A DNA stretch of 64,000 nucleotides, taken from assembly GCA_947579605.1 (NCBI GenBank), contig OX388314.1, forward strand, positions 1,364,001 to 1,428,000, given 5' to 3'. This document shows positions 1-10,889 of the stretch, one piece after another (position 1 is the first letter of the stretch; the number at the start of each line of letters is the position of its first letter). A program made the translations under genes and the position numbers. The notes beneath the pieces were generated by a model that was given only the letters and a program-made list of their open reading frames with translations, did not search any database and was not told the origin of the DNA. This DNA comes from Athripsodes cinereus (lineage: Eukaryota; Arthropoda; Insecta; Trichoptera; Leptoceridae).

Positions 1-75
1 TGACCGAGCAAGAACAAGCCTAGTTACCTTGACGTTTGAGTGGTGATGGCTGTCAAAACAATTGCGAAGTTAATC

Positions 76-952
76 ATAATTATGGTGAAATAATAAAACA
101 AATGTTTTATTCTACTAATGGTTTATTATGTGAGAGAGACGTCTTTCGTCTGATGAGGACATTGTCAATCTGATTTTAAAAATACAACATCATTCATATA
201 TATAAAAATATTTACAATAACAATGATAAGAGAGTATAGTATAATATTATAATGAAGTATGTATCAGTAACTAATTCTGAGAAATCACTAATTACAATGC
301 GAGAGGGAGAACAATATGTATATGTATTTGTGTGACAAGGACAAGCTTAGTGTATTGTATTAATCTGGTTAATCCTATCTATTTGTTGTTATTCTTATAA
401 GGTGAATTTGTGAAAAGGGAAATATATGATCAGAATGATATTGTAAAAAGGTAGGAAGATAGTTTGTTTTTGAACTGAATTTATATAAATTCACACTTGC
501 ATTATATAAATTCAGTTCAAAAACAAACTATCTTCCTACCTTTTTACAATATCATTCTGATCATATATTTCCCTTTTCACAAATTCACCTTATAAGAATA
601 ACAACAAATAGATAGGATTAACCAGATTAATACAATACACTATGCTTGTCCTTGTCACACAAATACATATACATATTGTTCTCCCTCTCGCATTGTAATT
701 AGTGATTTCTCAGAATTAGTTACTGATACATACTTCATTATAATATTATACTATACTCTCTTATCATTGTTATTGTAAATATTTTTATATATATGAATGA
801 TGTTGTATTTTTAAAATCAGATTGACAATGTCCTCATCAGACGAAAGACGTCTCTCTCACATAATAAACCATTAGTAGAATAAAACATTTGTTTTATTAT
901 TTCGATATGGAATTCTACTACCTAAACACCGACACAGTGAATAATTATGGTG
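76..952. mobile_element. Foldback element, family D, copy 1 (long hairpin)
   Basis: Two near-perfect inverted arms (about 88-488 and 502-903) flank a 13-nt loop at 489-501, so a single strand could fold into a hairpin with a stem of about 400 bp. Beyond the right arm is a unique leader that reads, on the minus strand, CACTGTGTCGGTGTTTAGGT. The left side lacks this leader. The 12-bp word ATAATTATGGTG occurs at both 76-87 and 941-952 and looks like a target duplication. Other copies or pieces lie at 61209-61728, 53019, 33330, 47265 and 31800. No coding potential is seen. This is a non-autonomous element of unknown class. Confidence 0.8.
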
Positions 953-1029
953 TATTCTTGTCGTATACAATTTTCCAAAATAGAAAATCATATTTTTTTA
1001 GTTCAAGAAGTGAAATGGAAGAGAAATTA

Positions 1030-1380
1030 AAATAGTTAGTGCAGATTTTTCAGATCGCGAATGAATCTTACGAAAATGGCGCCATTATGATGACATTTGG
1101 GTCATAAAACGCTCAAAGTTGTTCACGATATCCGGGGTGAGATTCGCCACTCACTGCAACTTCATGGTCGCTCATGTGGTGTTCTCACTTTGGCGAATAT
1201 CGCCAGACACCAAAATATCGCCAGCCATTTGAACCGTGTGAACAAAATGACAGCTAGTCTGAAACGATAAAAACCAGTAGAAACGATATCGTCTCGAGTT
1301 GAACACCTTCCAACTTTTCGGCCGATTGAACGATTTGCGCATGCGCAGATGTGCGCGGCGTTCGTATCTATGGTAAAAAT
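1030..1380. promoter_or_regulatory. GC-richer, CpG-containing patch with NRF-1/EWG-like palindrome
   Basis: This patch stands out from the AT-rich surroundings. It holds several CpGs, a GGCGCC palindrome near 1078-1083, and TGCGCATGCGCA near 1335-1346, which matches the palindromic NRF-1/Ewg binding motif. Repeated GGCGAATATCGCCAG-like words occur near 1190-1230. It could be a promoter-proximal region of a gene transcribed to either side, or simply an unrecognised transposon. No adjacent exon could be recognised. Confidence 0.2.
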
Positions 1381-3650
1381 TTTATAACTTACAAAATTTA
1401 TAATGTTTCCCGCTTCGTGACAGCTGTTATCTTTGTTGTTGGTTGGTTTGATAACAAAAAAAATTGTCGTTTTATACAAAATAGAAAAAGAATTTTATAT
1501 AAAATATCGTTATGCACAATTGTGCATAACGCAGGAACACGCAGATATTTTAGTTTTTTTTTAATTTGGTGGTAATAAAAAGTGTAATAAATGGAAAATA
1601 ACGAAATTAACCATAGTTTTATTAAACTAGATACTTTTTTTCGTTGAAATATAATGACATTTTTGCATTTTGCTTTAAAAAGCTATCAAAGTGTTAAGGA
1701 ACAATGTCAAATTTGTATGGAGCGCAGAATGAAGGGTATTTTTAAAATTCAAATTTAATAGTTATAAAGTGATGAAAAATTAAGAACTCCAAATAAAAAA
1801 ATCAAAAATATATGCAACTTGAGATTAAACCATAAGTTTTTTCGCAATGATATTCGTATATTTTTTAATGTAATATGAAAGTGAGGAACCATCGGTTATT
1901 TTTACAATAAGCAACGATTTTGGTTTTAGGCGTTATGGAAAATAGTGGGAGACCAAATATTTATTTCAAAAGTCAAGAAAACAAAAAAGCCATTCGTGAC
2001 CTTTTTAAATCTAAGTGAAATATGTTTTACAGTACGTGTACATAGACTACATACATTATATGAAATGTAAAATAAACTTTGTTGTATGTATTTGCACATT
2101 GTATTTGTAGTTTAATTATACCTAATTGTTCTTATAATTACCACCCGATAGACCGGAATTTTCGATAATCCGGCACCGAGCCGGTCCCCAACGTGCCGGA
2201 TTATCGGACTTCTACTGTAATTAAAACGCCAAAAATGCGCCATCGCTACAAACGAAAAAGCTTCGGGCGTCCGTCTGTAGAGGGTCCCGGCATCGAAAAT
2301 TTTAAAATTGCTGTGAATACTAGGATATCCTGAAGAAATCGAAATGGATGAATAGGGATGTGATACTCTGGAAGACATCAAAATTTATAATTATTTCCCC
2401 CTAATTAAATTGTGTGTATATGCGATACATTATGTCTAATATACGAAACTATATAATGTTTATGAGGACATTATGTAGTTACACAGTACAGCTGAAATAA
2501 TATTTACTTTATCATCGATTATGATTCACGTTTCTAAAAATAGATACGTTCAATAGGTACATTTTATATTGTTTCAGCAAAATACCTAATAAATAATGAA
2601 TGCTTTATTAAAACGCAAATATTACATATATTATTCTACATAATATCTAAAGTTATTAAAGGTATTTACAGATAAATAAGATATTTTCAGCTAAAACATT
2701 TGTCACATATCTTATCAGTGTAACAAAACAGTTCGTATTTCACATTCAAGCAGAGCACTCACGCGATTTTTAACACTTTTACATCACTATTCATATAAAA
2801 GGTATCTACTTACTATTAAAATAATGTGCAATTATGTACCGCGAAATAAATAGAAATCCTGAAGAAAAAATCTACTTATTTTATTTGATTGAATAAAGTA
2901 TACCTTAGCAATGAAACATTATTTGATTTAAACTATGAACAATATTATATTAGGTAATTTTCAACTTCATACCATTGTCCATTAGCAGAATGTAATTTAT
3001 TTATATAATTAACCTTGATAAACTGGCATTGAAATATTGAAATTCCGAGAAAAATGTATAATGTATAATCAACCATACTTAACACACTACATATTATCAA
3101 ATATTAAATTAGCACTTTTATGAACGCAAATGTAGACACATTGGTTCCTTATTTAATTCCAATGCAAAGCACCCGTAATCGAGTGAATTATGATAAAAAG
3201 AAACACTCCAAATATAGATTCTTTATGATAAAACTCACCAAATTAGATTATCGATAGTTATTTTAAAACACAAACCACTTTAATATTTTACACTGACTTA
3301 TTTATAAACAAATTAAATGTTTTTGTTATAGATTACAGGGCACAGCAAATAATTAATATGTATTGTTTGATGTTATTTAGGCATGTACATAAAAGTAGGT
3401 ATGTATGTTTTGGTATTGTTTATTGTATTACATAAACATACATTCGTCGCACACCCGCCCAGCCGGCGTCGTCTTTCTCACTCTTTGGTCTCGAACACAA
3501 TTTCAGTTTCGCTGGATTTTGCCATGTTTCCTGGCGTCTAATGTCTGCCCATTATAGAGTAAATATCGCTGTAACTGACTACATGTAGGTAATTGTTTTT
3601 TTTTCTTACCATAACCTTCCTCCTGGTACACACACTACCTACTTAACATT
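1381..3650. other. No gene seen; AT-rich with a short terminal-repeat remnant
   Basis: I see no supportable coding region. Near 2160-2222 there is a short inverted pair around CCGGATTATCGGACTTCTACTG followed by TA. This resembles the end of a Tc1/mariner-pogo type element, but the rest of such an element is not evident. Near 3440-3560 there is a GC-richer patch (CACACCCGCCCAGCCGG) that could be regulatory. The rest is unremarkable AT-rich sequence. Confidence 0.4.
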
Positions 3651-3654
3651 TTAT

Positions 3655-3786
3655 TTGGGTTAGTTGGAAGAGATCGCGCCTTTGCGATAAACTCGCCCTC
3701 TGTATATTGATTTATTTAATTTGAACGTATACCTTTTATGTAATTGTTTGTAATCAATGTACAGTAAAGAATGAATAAATAAATAC
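3655..3786 (+). repeat. LINE-type 3' tail, family P
   Basis: The segment runs from GGGTTAGTTGGAAGAGATCG through a GTACAGTAAAGAATG word to an AATAAATAAATA tail. The same sequence in reverse orientation lies at about 23500-23650, inside another LINE remnant. The shared length and A-rich simple tail are typical of a 5'-truncated non-LTR retrotransposon or a SINE that uses its tail. No ORF remains. Confidence 0.6.
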
Positions 3787-3794
3787 ACTAAGTA

Positions 3795-4821
3795 CTAGAA
3801 AATATTTTTTTTTTCATTCTAAATAACTAGGAAGGTATTTTTTTGTCAGTTGAGTTAACATTACTTTTATATAGATGATAGCTTTGTCACGGGAGATTCA
3901 GAGATTGTGGGATTTTTCTAAAAAAATATGGAAAAATTGAGCAATATAGGGTACCTACCTAACTATATACAGAGGTTTAGTTCTGAATGATTCAGCTGGA
4001 TTACTCATAATAGGAGCCTATTATTAATTTGCCCTGAATATTTATGTTTGCTTAATACATTACAATGTACATAATTTATTGTGACATTATCACAGTTACT
4101 GCAGTATTTCCCCTGTTACATGTACCTACAGTATTTTGTTAGTTAACTATACAATATTGTACATATAGGTAAGCTGTATTATACATTGTGCAAATAAGTT
4201 AGGCCCAATATATCAATGTCCCCTCAGAGTGAGCCGTATCCTGAGCTAACCCTTAATTTGGTTACCTTTGCTTTTACATACAATAAACCTCAATATTTCT
4301 CTTAATTACTTTATATGAAAATGTAAAGGATAAATAGAAAAACCCGTAATGACATGTTTTTATATTTGTGGCTAGGTATTTTTATCGTCGTTATTAAAAT
4401 TAAGTAGATTGACCACTTAAAATTGACAATAATTTCCTCAATGAAAGTACAGCTGATAGGTATCACTCTATCAGCTGTCCTTAACATTATAGTATGAAAT
4501 ATTGAAGTTTATTGGATGCAAAAGCAAGTATACCTACCAATAGTAAGGGCTATATCAGGATAAGGTTCCCCCTGAGGGCACTTATCAATATCGGGCCTCA
4601 GTGTTCTATGCTTAATAATATGTATTGTGCTTTAAGCATGTAGGTACATGTAAAATATTGTATGTATATTGTTGCATATAGCTAATACAGATTACTTTAT
4701 GAAAATATCAAATACAACATGTTCGTAAGTATAATTAATAATATTAATTTTAGTTTAGTGTTACTTTTCAGAATATTGTTACCAAATTTTTCAATATTTA
4801 TTTCGCCATGGAGTGATAGAA
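3795..4821. other. No gene seen
   Basis: AT-rich sequence with scattered short inverted words and no recognisable repeat family or ORF. A short CATATTTTTATG-type region and several TACCTAC words are the only pattern. Confidence 0.4.
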
Positions 4822-5016
4822 TAGACCATTAAAGGTCACGTGGTCTTGTCTATGGATTTGCTTTTGCTTGGGGGGCAAACAGTCAGATTGCGCAAATCAT
4901 CCTTGTAGGATGTTATGCCATAAGAGAAAAAAAAGTCAGACGACAAAATAATAACAAAATCGACACTGACAGTTTTTTTTTTTATTATTAGGTATTCTTT
5001 AGGCGTTCCACCTAAT

Positions 5017-5366
5017 CATCATCATCGCCCTCAACGCTCCTCTCGGGAGCACAGGGCAGAAACCAGCCTCCTCCATTCAGAGCGTCTCTGTGCCAATTGC
5101 GTCACCTCTTCCCACGACATTCCTTGCGCTCTGATATCGTTGTCATAGGAACGGTGTATTGTGAAAGAGGGACGCCCGGGCCTACGGAACCCCTGCGGAC
5201 GGAAGAACAGTGCTCTTTTTGGCCAACTATCATTGGGCATTCTCAAAACATGTCCCAGCCAGGACCATCGTCTCTCTTGTATTACGGAGATTACAGGTCT
5301 CTGCTGGGTGCGCAGGCGCACAGCATCATTTGTAACATGTTCATACCATCTGACATCCAAAATATA
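5017..5366 (-). pseudogene. RTE-like LINE fragment, C-terminal end of reverse-transcriptase ORF
   Basis: The minus-strand reading frame (5360-5031) carries the pattern WSWLGHVLRMPND, a GRP segment, GMSWEEVTQLAQRR and EWRRLVSALCS. This is the usual C-terminal tail of RTE-type endonuclease/reverse-transcriptase polyproteins. Only the last 110 or so residues are present, so it is 5'-truncated. On the minus strand it ends in a (GATGAT)n tail. The 10-bp word TCCACCTAAT at 5007-5016 and 5367-5376 flanks it as a target-site duplication and interrupts family I element sequence. Confidence 0.85.
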
Positions 5367-6894
5367 TCCACCTAATATTACACCGTAATCTTTTTTTTTT
5401 TTTTTATTGGAAAAATATCACAAAAATACATATATATTACAAATTTACTGAAATACACTTAAAAATCTATTGTTTACTATCCCATTGAAAGAGTTATACT
5501 TGTGTATGGGATAGATTTACAGTATTCTTAATTTTACACATCTAAACAATAATATACTTAACTAATACTTACTCTAGATATATTCTACTTAACAATTAAC
5601 TTTTTTTTTCAATAAACCTATTTTATTTTTAAATACTCTATAATTCCCGACGTTTTTCAGTTCCTTTGGTAGCCCATTAAACCATTTTGTACCCTGGTAG
5701 ATGTAATGATGTTGTGTAATAGTTTTCCTACACATAGGTACAGATAAATTACCCGCAATATGTGACCTTCGACTCCGGACTGTATCAGCGACCTGACCAT
5801 CAAAAGTTTCTTTATGTATCTGTAGTACTGCTATATTCCTATACAACTGCTCCACTGTAGGTACCTCGAAAATTGTGAAGAGTTCATCCGTGGGGAATAT
5901 TCTTGGTTTACGGAGTATTATTTTGATAATAAGTTTTTGAGTCACAGTTACAGATCTTATATGTTAGTCTTGAATGTTCCACCCCAGGCAATAATACCAT
6001 ACAGCAAAACAGGTTGAACAAACGCATAGTACACAGATTTCATTGACTCCCTTGACATAATGTTTCTCAGTCTCAGGAATATGTAGGATATCAGCCTTCG
6101 TATCCTATTTACGGTTGCCTCAAGGTGACTCTTCCACTTCATGTCCTGGTCAAATGTTAAACCGAGATATTTAACGGATTCCTTCTGTTTCAATTCCTTA
6201 CATTTCCCATTATCATGTGAAGAACAACGGCAGTCATTATCATGGATTTTTATTAAAATGTTCTGTGGTACTCGTGAGGGTTGCACAGAGAAAGGTACAA
6301 ATATAGTTTTTTCAGAATTTAACGATAATATATTTCCTATCAAACCATTTTTTAATTACATTTATGTCTCGATTAGCTTCGTCTATGGCCTCCGTCCACG
6401 TGTCACCAGTTGACAGAATAACGGTGTCATCCGCGTATGAGAACAGACGTCCCTCAACGTTGACTCTAAAAATGGGATTTATGCCGTTAGCACACCTCCG
6501 CGGCGGAATCGAGAAGGCGGCTCCGCTTAAATCTGTCAGTTCGCGTGCGTCGTACGCAAGAGCGAGATGGCATGCTCAAATACATACTGTTTTCTATACA
6601 TCTATCTCTTTCTAGCACCGTTTCGCCATAGATTACGAAATAAGCATTCACATCTCCGCCTGTTTTTTCGCAGTCTCTGATGTTTCGCTTTTGTGCCGCT
6701 TTTGTATTTGTACAATTCGACAGATTTTTGGAGCGAAACCATGACCAAACGTCGAAATAGCGTGGGTCTGCGGTTAAGTGAAGTAAGATTCTCTCTATCT
6801 ATATCATCATGAAATTTCCCACATATGGGGCAGTCACTAATAAACATAATAGTCGTCCTCTCCGTGCCAATATCCACATGCCGTTATTCTACTG

Positions 6895-7576
6895 ATTACT
6901 ACACTATCTATACCATCGTCACGGCATCTCTCACAAGTTTATTACATGCAGTTGGTCTACTGACTATCCCACTTTATCTATCTATACCATCACGGCTTTC
7001 CCACAAGTTTATTACATGCAGTTGGTCTACTGACTATCCCACTTTATCTATCTATACCATCACGGCTTTCCCACAAGTTTATTACATGCAGTTGGTCTAC
7101 TGACTATCCCACTTTATCTATCTATACCATCACGGCTTTCCCACAAGTTTATTACATGCAGTTGGTGTACTGACTACCCCACTATCTATCTATACCATCA
7201 CGACATCTCCTTCAAGCATATTACATGCAGTTGGTCAACTGACTATCCCGCTTTATCTATCTATACCATCACGGCTTTCCCACAAGTTTATTACATGCAG
7301 TTGGTCTACTGACTATCCCACTTTATCTATCTATACCATCACGGCTTTCCCACAAGTTTATTACATGCAATTGGTCTACTGACAATCCCACTTTATCTAT
7401 CTATACTATCACGACTTTCCCACAAGTTTATTACATGCAGTTGGTCTACTGACTATCCCACTTTATCTATCTATACCATCACGGCTTTCCCACAAGTTAA
7501 TTACATGCAGTTGGTCTACTGACTATCCCACTTTATCTATCTATACCATCACGGCTTTCCCACAAGTTTATTACAT
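6895..7576 (+). repeat. 70-bp tandem array, left arm (about 10 units)
   Basis: Units start at regular 70-bp spacing; the CACGGC word is at 6921, 6991, 7061, 7131, 7200, 7270, 7340, 7410, 7480 and 7550. The unit is composite. It has CCATCACGGC plus CCCACAAG from one orientation of family A, fused to TTTATTACATGCAGTTGG plus TATCCCACTT from the other orientation, with the middle of family A missing. Most units are nearly identical, which implies recent expansion or homogenisation. Confidence 0.9.
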
Positions 7577-8125
7577 AGTCACCAACTGCATGTAATAAAC
7601 TTGTGGGAAAGCCGTGATGGTATAGACAGATAAAGTGGGATAGTCAGTTGACCAACTGCATGTAATATGCTTGTGGGAGATGTCGTGATGGTGTAGATAG
7701 ATAGTGGGGTAGTCAGTAGACCAACTGTTTGTAATAAACTTGTGGGAAAGCCGTGATGGTATAGATAGATAAAGTGGGATAGTCAGTAGACCAACTGCAT
7801 GTAATATGCTTGTGGGAAAGCCGTGATGGTATAGATAGATAAAGTGGGATAGTCAGTAGACCAACTGTTTGTAATAAACTTGTGGGAAAGCCGTGATGGT
7901 ATAGATAGATAAAGTGGGATAGTCAGTAGACCAACTGCATGTAATATGCTTGTGGGAGATGTCGTCATGGTATAGATAGATAGTGGGGTAGTCAGTAGAC
8001 CAACTGTTTGTAATAAACTTGTGGGAAAGCCGTGATGGTATAGATAGATAAAGTGGGATAGTCAGTAGACCAACTTCATGTAATAAACTTGTGGGAAAGC
8101 CGTGATGGTATAGATAGATTATAGT
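7577..8125 (-). repeat. 70-bp tandem array, right arm in opposite orientation (about 8 units)
   Basis: The same unit is inverted, with the CGTGATGG word near 7611, 7681, 7750, 7820, 7890, 7960, 8030 and 8100. It meets the left array head-to-head at about 7576 with essentially no spacer. Variant units (GGAGATGTCGTGATGG, ATAGTGGGGTAG) occur in both arms, so the arms share variants, not just a consensus. Confidence 0.9.
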
Positions 8126-8579
8126 TCAATATTTATTATTCGGCCAATATCGGATAATTACTTTGGAATATGCAATTTAGTTCCACTAATTTTACTGTGT
8201 ACGTAATAGTGTTTATTCGGTATCACGATTTCGCTGTTCGCGTTCCGCGCAAATGTACTAGCTAAAAGCGGTTTCGCTACTACGACTCCGCTCAGCGGTT
8301 TCGCTTTCGCTATTTCGCGGCGGAGGTGTGCTAAAGCCCTTATATATATTAAGAACAATAATGGGCCGAGTACAGTTCCCTGTGGCACACCATACAGTGG
8401 TGTCCCCGGGTCGCTGAAAACATCATTCAGTTTAACAATTTGTCTTCTATCGGTTATATAAGATTTGAACCATAGGAACGCCTTTCCTTCCTATGGTTCA
8501 TCAAATCGTCTGTTGTGTTGGGATGCCTGATGCCCCTCAATGATTTTTCTGTGACGTCATCCTTTAATGGTTTTCTATT

Positions 8580-9046
8580 TTAATCCTATAGGATTCTCAC
8601 ACTTTTCTGTGAGTTATCAATAATGTTCTGTAAAAGGTAGGTACCTACTTACATAATTAATTCGTTAAACGTCACATAATATGAGCCATAATTATGTGAA
8701 GTTCAACTTTTTACAACCGGATAGCAGACCAAGCATAATCCCAAATTCTCCTGTCAGCAAGACTAAAATTATTTAATGAAGTGAATGTTGAAATGAGTGA
8801 AGAAAAAAGTGTTGATATTTTCAACATAACATACCTAGGTACTCGTACAATAACTTTATCGTCAGGATATAGAGACTCTCCTTTGATTCTGATGGTTATT
8901 TTTAAATGATGTCTCTTGTGTGTTTTTTTTATTTGGCTTTGTTGCTGCTGAGATCACCTTGGCCAAAAGCTGCTACGGTCTCAGTGCAGGGCGACATTTT
9001 TGAGATAATAATAATGTTCTACATTTCAGTGATGAGGTAAGAGTGT
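8580..9046. other. No gene seen
   Basis: AT-rich DNA with no recognisable element. Near 8930-9000 there is a short GC-richer patch (CTGCTGAGATCACCTTGGCC) that I could not assign. Confidence 0.35.
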
Positions 9047-9054
9047 AGGACACG

Positions 9055-9189
9055 CATGGGCGTAGCCAGGGGGAGGGTTTTGGAGGTTCAACATCAGTAA
9101 TATTTTTTTTACATATTTCATATTATAATATAAATAGTTCTATTCTCTTGAATCCCCCCCCCCAAAATTAAAATCTGGCTATGCCCGTG
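9055..9189. mobile_element. hAT-type MITE, 135 bp, perfect 8-bp TSD
   Basis: The ends form terminal inverted repeats: CATGGGCGTAGCCAG on the left, and CACGGGCATAGCCAG read inward from the right. The 8-bp word AGGACACG is present at 9047-9054 and 9190-9197 as a target duplication, as expected for hAT transposition. The interior has no ORF and contains a C-run. Partial relatives starting GCGTACCCAGG or GGCGTACCTAC lie near 41696 and 47124. Confidence 0.85.
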
Positions 9190-9479
9190 AGGACACGTAT
9201 GCTATAGGTATTGCCCTTTGAGCAAGTAACATAAATTTTATTATTATCACTTTTTCCGAGCTATGTCGGGCTTAATTAATTAATTGCTAGTACCTATAGC
9301 AAAAACATGTACCTATTAGAACACTACACGAGTTTTACAGTCCTAGACGAATATAATAATATGGTTATTCATCAATTCATCATTTTAGTTACTTAGTCAA
9401 TATAGGTTGACCATGATAAATAAATTATTGGCACGTCTATTAATTATTGAGTTATTTTTACCCCAAATAACGAATTTGT

Positions 9480-9838
9480 TCCTTTTTTAATTTAATTTAT
9501 ACAAAACCTCAAAACAGCCATCAGGATTACTGGTATCAGAGGTAAAATACATTACGAAGATCAAGCAAAACAATTTGAAATTTAAAGGGAATGTAAACAA
9601 GTTTATATGACACAACATTATTCACTACTTCAAATTTTCTGAACACTACTTTCACTAGCATACCTAACCTACTACATAATTATTTTTAAAAGTTTTTAAA
9701 TTTATACTTACACTCTTCTACATAGTCAGGTAATATATATATAAAAAAAAACAGATAATATAAAGATTTGTATAATTGTGCTTATTGTATATTTGTATGT
9801 GTTTATTATTACCTCAATAAAATATTTGAATTTGAAAA
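9480..9838 (+). repeat. Degenerate LINE 3' region
   Basis: Weak protein-like wording (TAIRITGIRGK near 9510) is followed by AT-rich 3' sequence ending in CCTCAATAAAATATTTGAATT, which is typical of insect non-LTR tails. No intact frame remains. The assignment rests on the tail and a short RT-like stretch only. Confidence 0.35.
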
Positions 9839-10020
9839 ACAAAAAAAAATTTGAAGTTATTATTATAGGTTTTAATTGCAGAGTACAGGAAACCATCACG
9901 AACTCTGTTTGTTCTTGGTGTATTTTTTTTATTTTATTTTAACCTTATCCATTAACTTTCCTGAGTCCAAAAGTTCTCCCACTGCTACGCGTCCTGATTG
10001 TTTTATTTTGATATGGCATG

Positions 10021-10146
10021 TTTTATTTATTTAAAAATAAAAGATATATCTGCGTTTTGTTATAAACCCAAATACAACCTAATACACATTTCACAGTAAG
10101 CTAGCTACTAAAAGCTTGTGTCGTGAAAGTGGAGTTTGCCGGCCGG
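10021..10146 (-). mobile_element. tRNA-derived SINE B, 5'-truncated copy
   Basis: It matches the body and tail of the full SINE at 43096-43270, namely the GGGTTTATAACAAAA... region and the CTTTCACGACACAAGCTTTT... region in reverse. The tRNA-like head is missing. It directly abuts a family A tail (10152), suggesting that it inserted into that copy. Confidence 0.7.
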
Positions 10147-10151
10147 CTCCT

Positions 10152-10222
10152 ATTCTGCATGTTTATTAGACGCAGTCAGTCCGCTGGCTATCCCACTTGC
10201 GGAAAATATCATGATGGTATGA
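10152..10222 (+). repeat. Family A repeat, 3' fragment
   Basis: It carries the family's end block: TGCATGTTTATTAGACGCAG, then GGCTATCCCACTTGCGG, ending ATGATGGTAT. The upstream three quarters is absent here. Confidence 0.65.
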
Positions 10223-10474
10223 ATGAATGAATGGTGTCGATTTTTTATTCTAGTTTTGCATTGATAAAACCTATATAGGCACGTATGCACTTTTTTCTCA
10301 TTTTACATGTTATTCATAAAAGTTACTGGTTGAACCGGTTTTTTCAGATGATGCATGGTCACAACAAAAAGTTCTTACTTAAGTTTACAATTTTAATTAG
10401 AAAATATACCAACTACATTTTTGTTCAAAATAATGAGATTTTTCAATACTGAAATTTAAAATTAAAAATTATAA

Positions 10475-10630
10475 TATCTATCCATCTTTACCGCCAAGGT
10501 ATTTCTCACAAGTGGGGTAGCCAGTAGAGTAACTATATGTAACTAACAAACACAAAAGTCGTCTTCTCCGTGTCAATAAAAAAAAGTCATCCAAAATGGG
10601 TGGCATACCTCATTGCTCAATTGAAGATTT
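10475..10630 (-). repeat. Family A repeat, partial
   Basis: The order is CACAAGTGGGGTAGCCAG, AGTCGTCTTCTCCGTGTCAA, then ATGGGTGGCATACCTCAT. This matches the reverse orientation of the full copy at 41923-42185 but lacks the last 90 bp. Confidence 0.75.
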
Positions 10631-10800
10631 CAAATGGTTTATTTGTGATATTTTAAGATTACAGGACACTAGAATTCTTTCAGAAAGGAGTGGGAAGTCT
10701 ATTCTATTGCCGGGAGCCCCCAAGATAAATAAATGCATTCATAGACAAATGAAGCAGAGACATAGTTACCTAGAATATATTTAGTGCCTGCTTATAGTAT

Positions 10801-10889
10801 TCTCACACTCTTTTACGTAAGTTTTCGAGTGTCCTGTAAAAACCAGGTATTCGTAAAACCTCACGAATAAAACATTTAACATCTTTAAT
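10801..10889 (+). repeat. Family A repeat, 5' fragment
   Basis: It contains TACGTAAGTTTTCGAGTGTC followed by the CAGGTATTCGTAAAACC block of the family. It lies opposite in orientation to the fragment at 10475-10630. Confidence 0.65.

Larger units (their letters stand above)
6487..8334. mobile_element. TIR DNA element inserted in LINE RT domain, satellite-filled
   Basis: The ends are inverted repeats beginning TTAGCACACCTCCGC (left) and, read inward from the right, TTAGCACACCTCCGCCGCGA. GC-rich subterminal sequence on both sides contrasts with the AT-rich neighbours. The insertion falls between the motif B and motif C codons of the surrounding LINE. A short GGC-type repeat at the junctions may be the target duplication but is not clear. 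The interior holds a fragment of family A (about 6805-6880) and two opposed 70-bp satellite arrays. No transposase is visible, so the element is non-autonomous and its superfamily is unknown. Confidence 0.7.
5391..8495 (-). pseudogene. Non-LTR retrotransposon (CR1/Jockey-like) RT pseudogene, interrupted
   Basis: The minus strand starts near 8495 inside the reverse-transcriptase domain, reading WFKSYITDRRQIV and then GVPQGTVLGPLLFLIYI. It is broken by the insertion at 6487-8334 and resumes with NGINPIF and the catalytic SYADDTVIL (about 6480-6420). It continues through a thumb-like region (YLGLTFDQDMKWKSHL, LLYGIIAWGG) to a C-terminus containing KWFNGLPKEL (about 5680), and finishes with poly-A (T-run at 5391). 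Frameshifts lie near 6345 and 5950. It is 5'-truncated and dead. The clade is not certain; the CR1/L2/Jockey side is inferred from the RT wording. Confidence 0.85.
4822..8577. mobile_element. TIR element, family I, copy 1, split by two LINE insertions
   Basis: The outer ends match the intact copy at 19745-20021, with terminal inverted repeats of the form TAGACCATTAAAGG. The pieces here are about 4822-5016, 5377-5390 and 8495-8577, in reverse orientation to the intact copy. Reading across the three pieces reproduces the intact element almost base for base, so this was one short element into which a 350-bp LINE and then a LINE of about 3.1 kb were inserted. The right terminus (near TTTAATGGTTTTCTA) has diverged. 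Confidence 0.85.

Noticed and set aside
1162..1575. Overlapping open frames on both strands
   Set aside because: Short, no recognisable domains, and overlapping each other in a CpG-richer patch; no splice context that would support an exon.
6602..6877. Minus-strand frame with a CPICGKFHDDID segment that looks zinc-finger-like
   Set aside because: It lies inside a TIR element and part of it is translated family A repeat (the AGTCGTCCTCTCCGTGCC block), so the cysteines are incidental.
6825..7968. Repetitive open frames (VGLLTIPLYLSIPS repeats)
   Set aside because: These are translations of the 70-bp satellite; since 70 is not a multiple of 3, the frame rotates between units.
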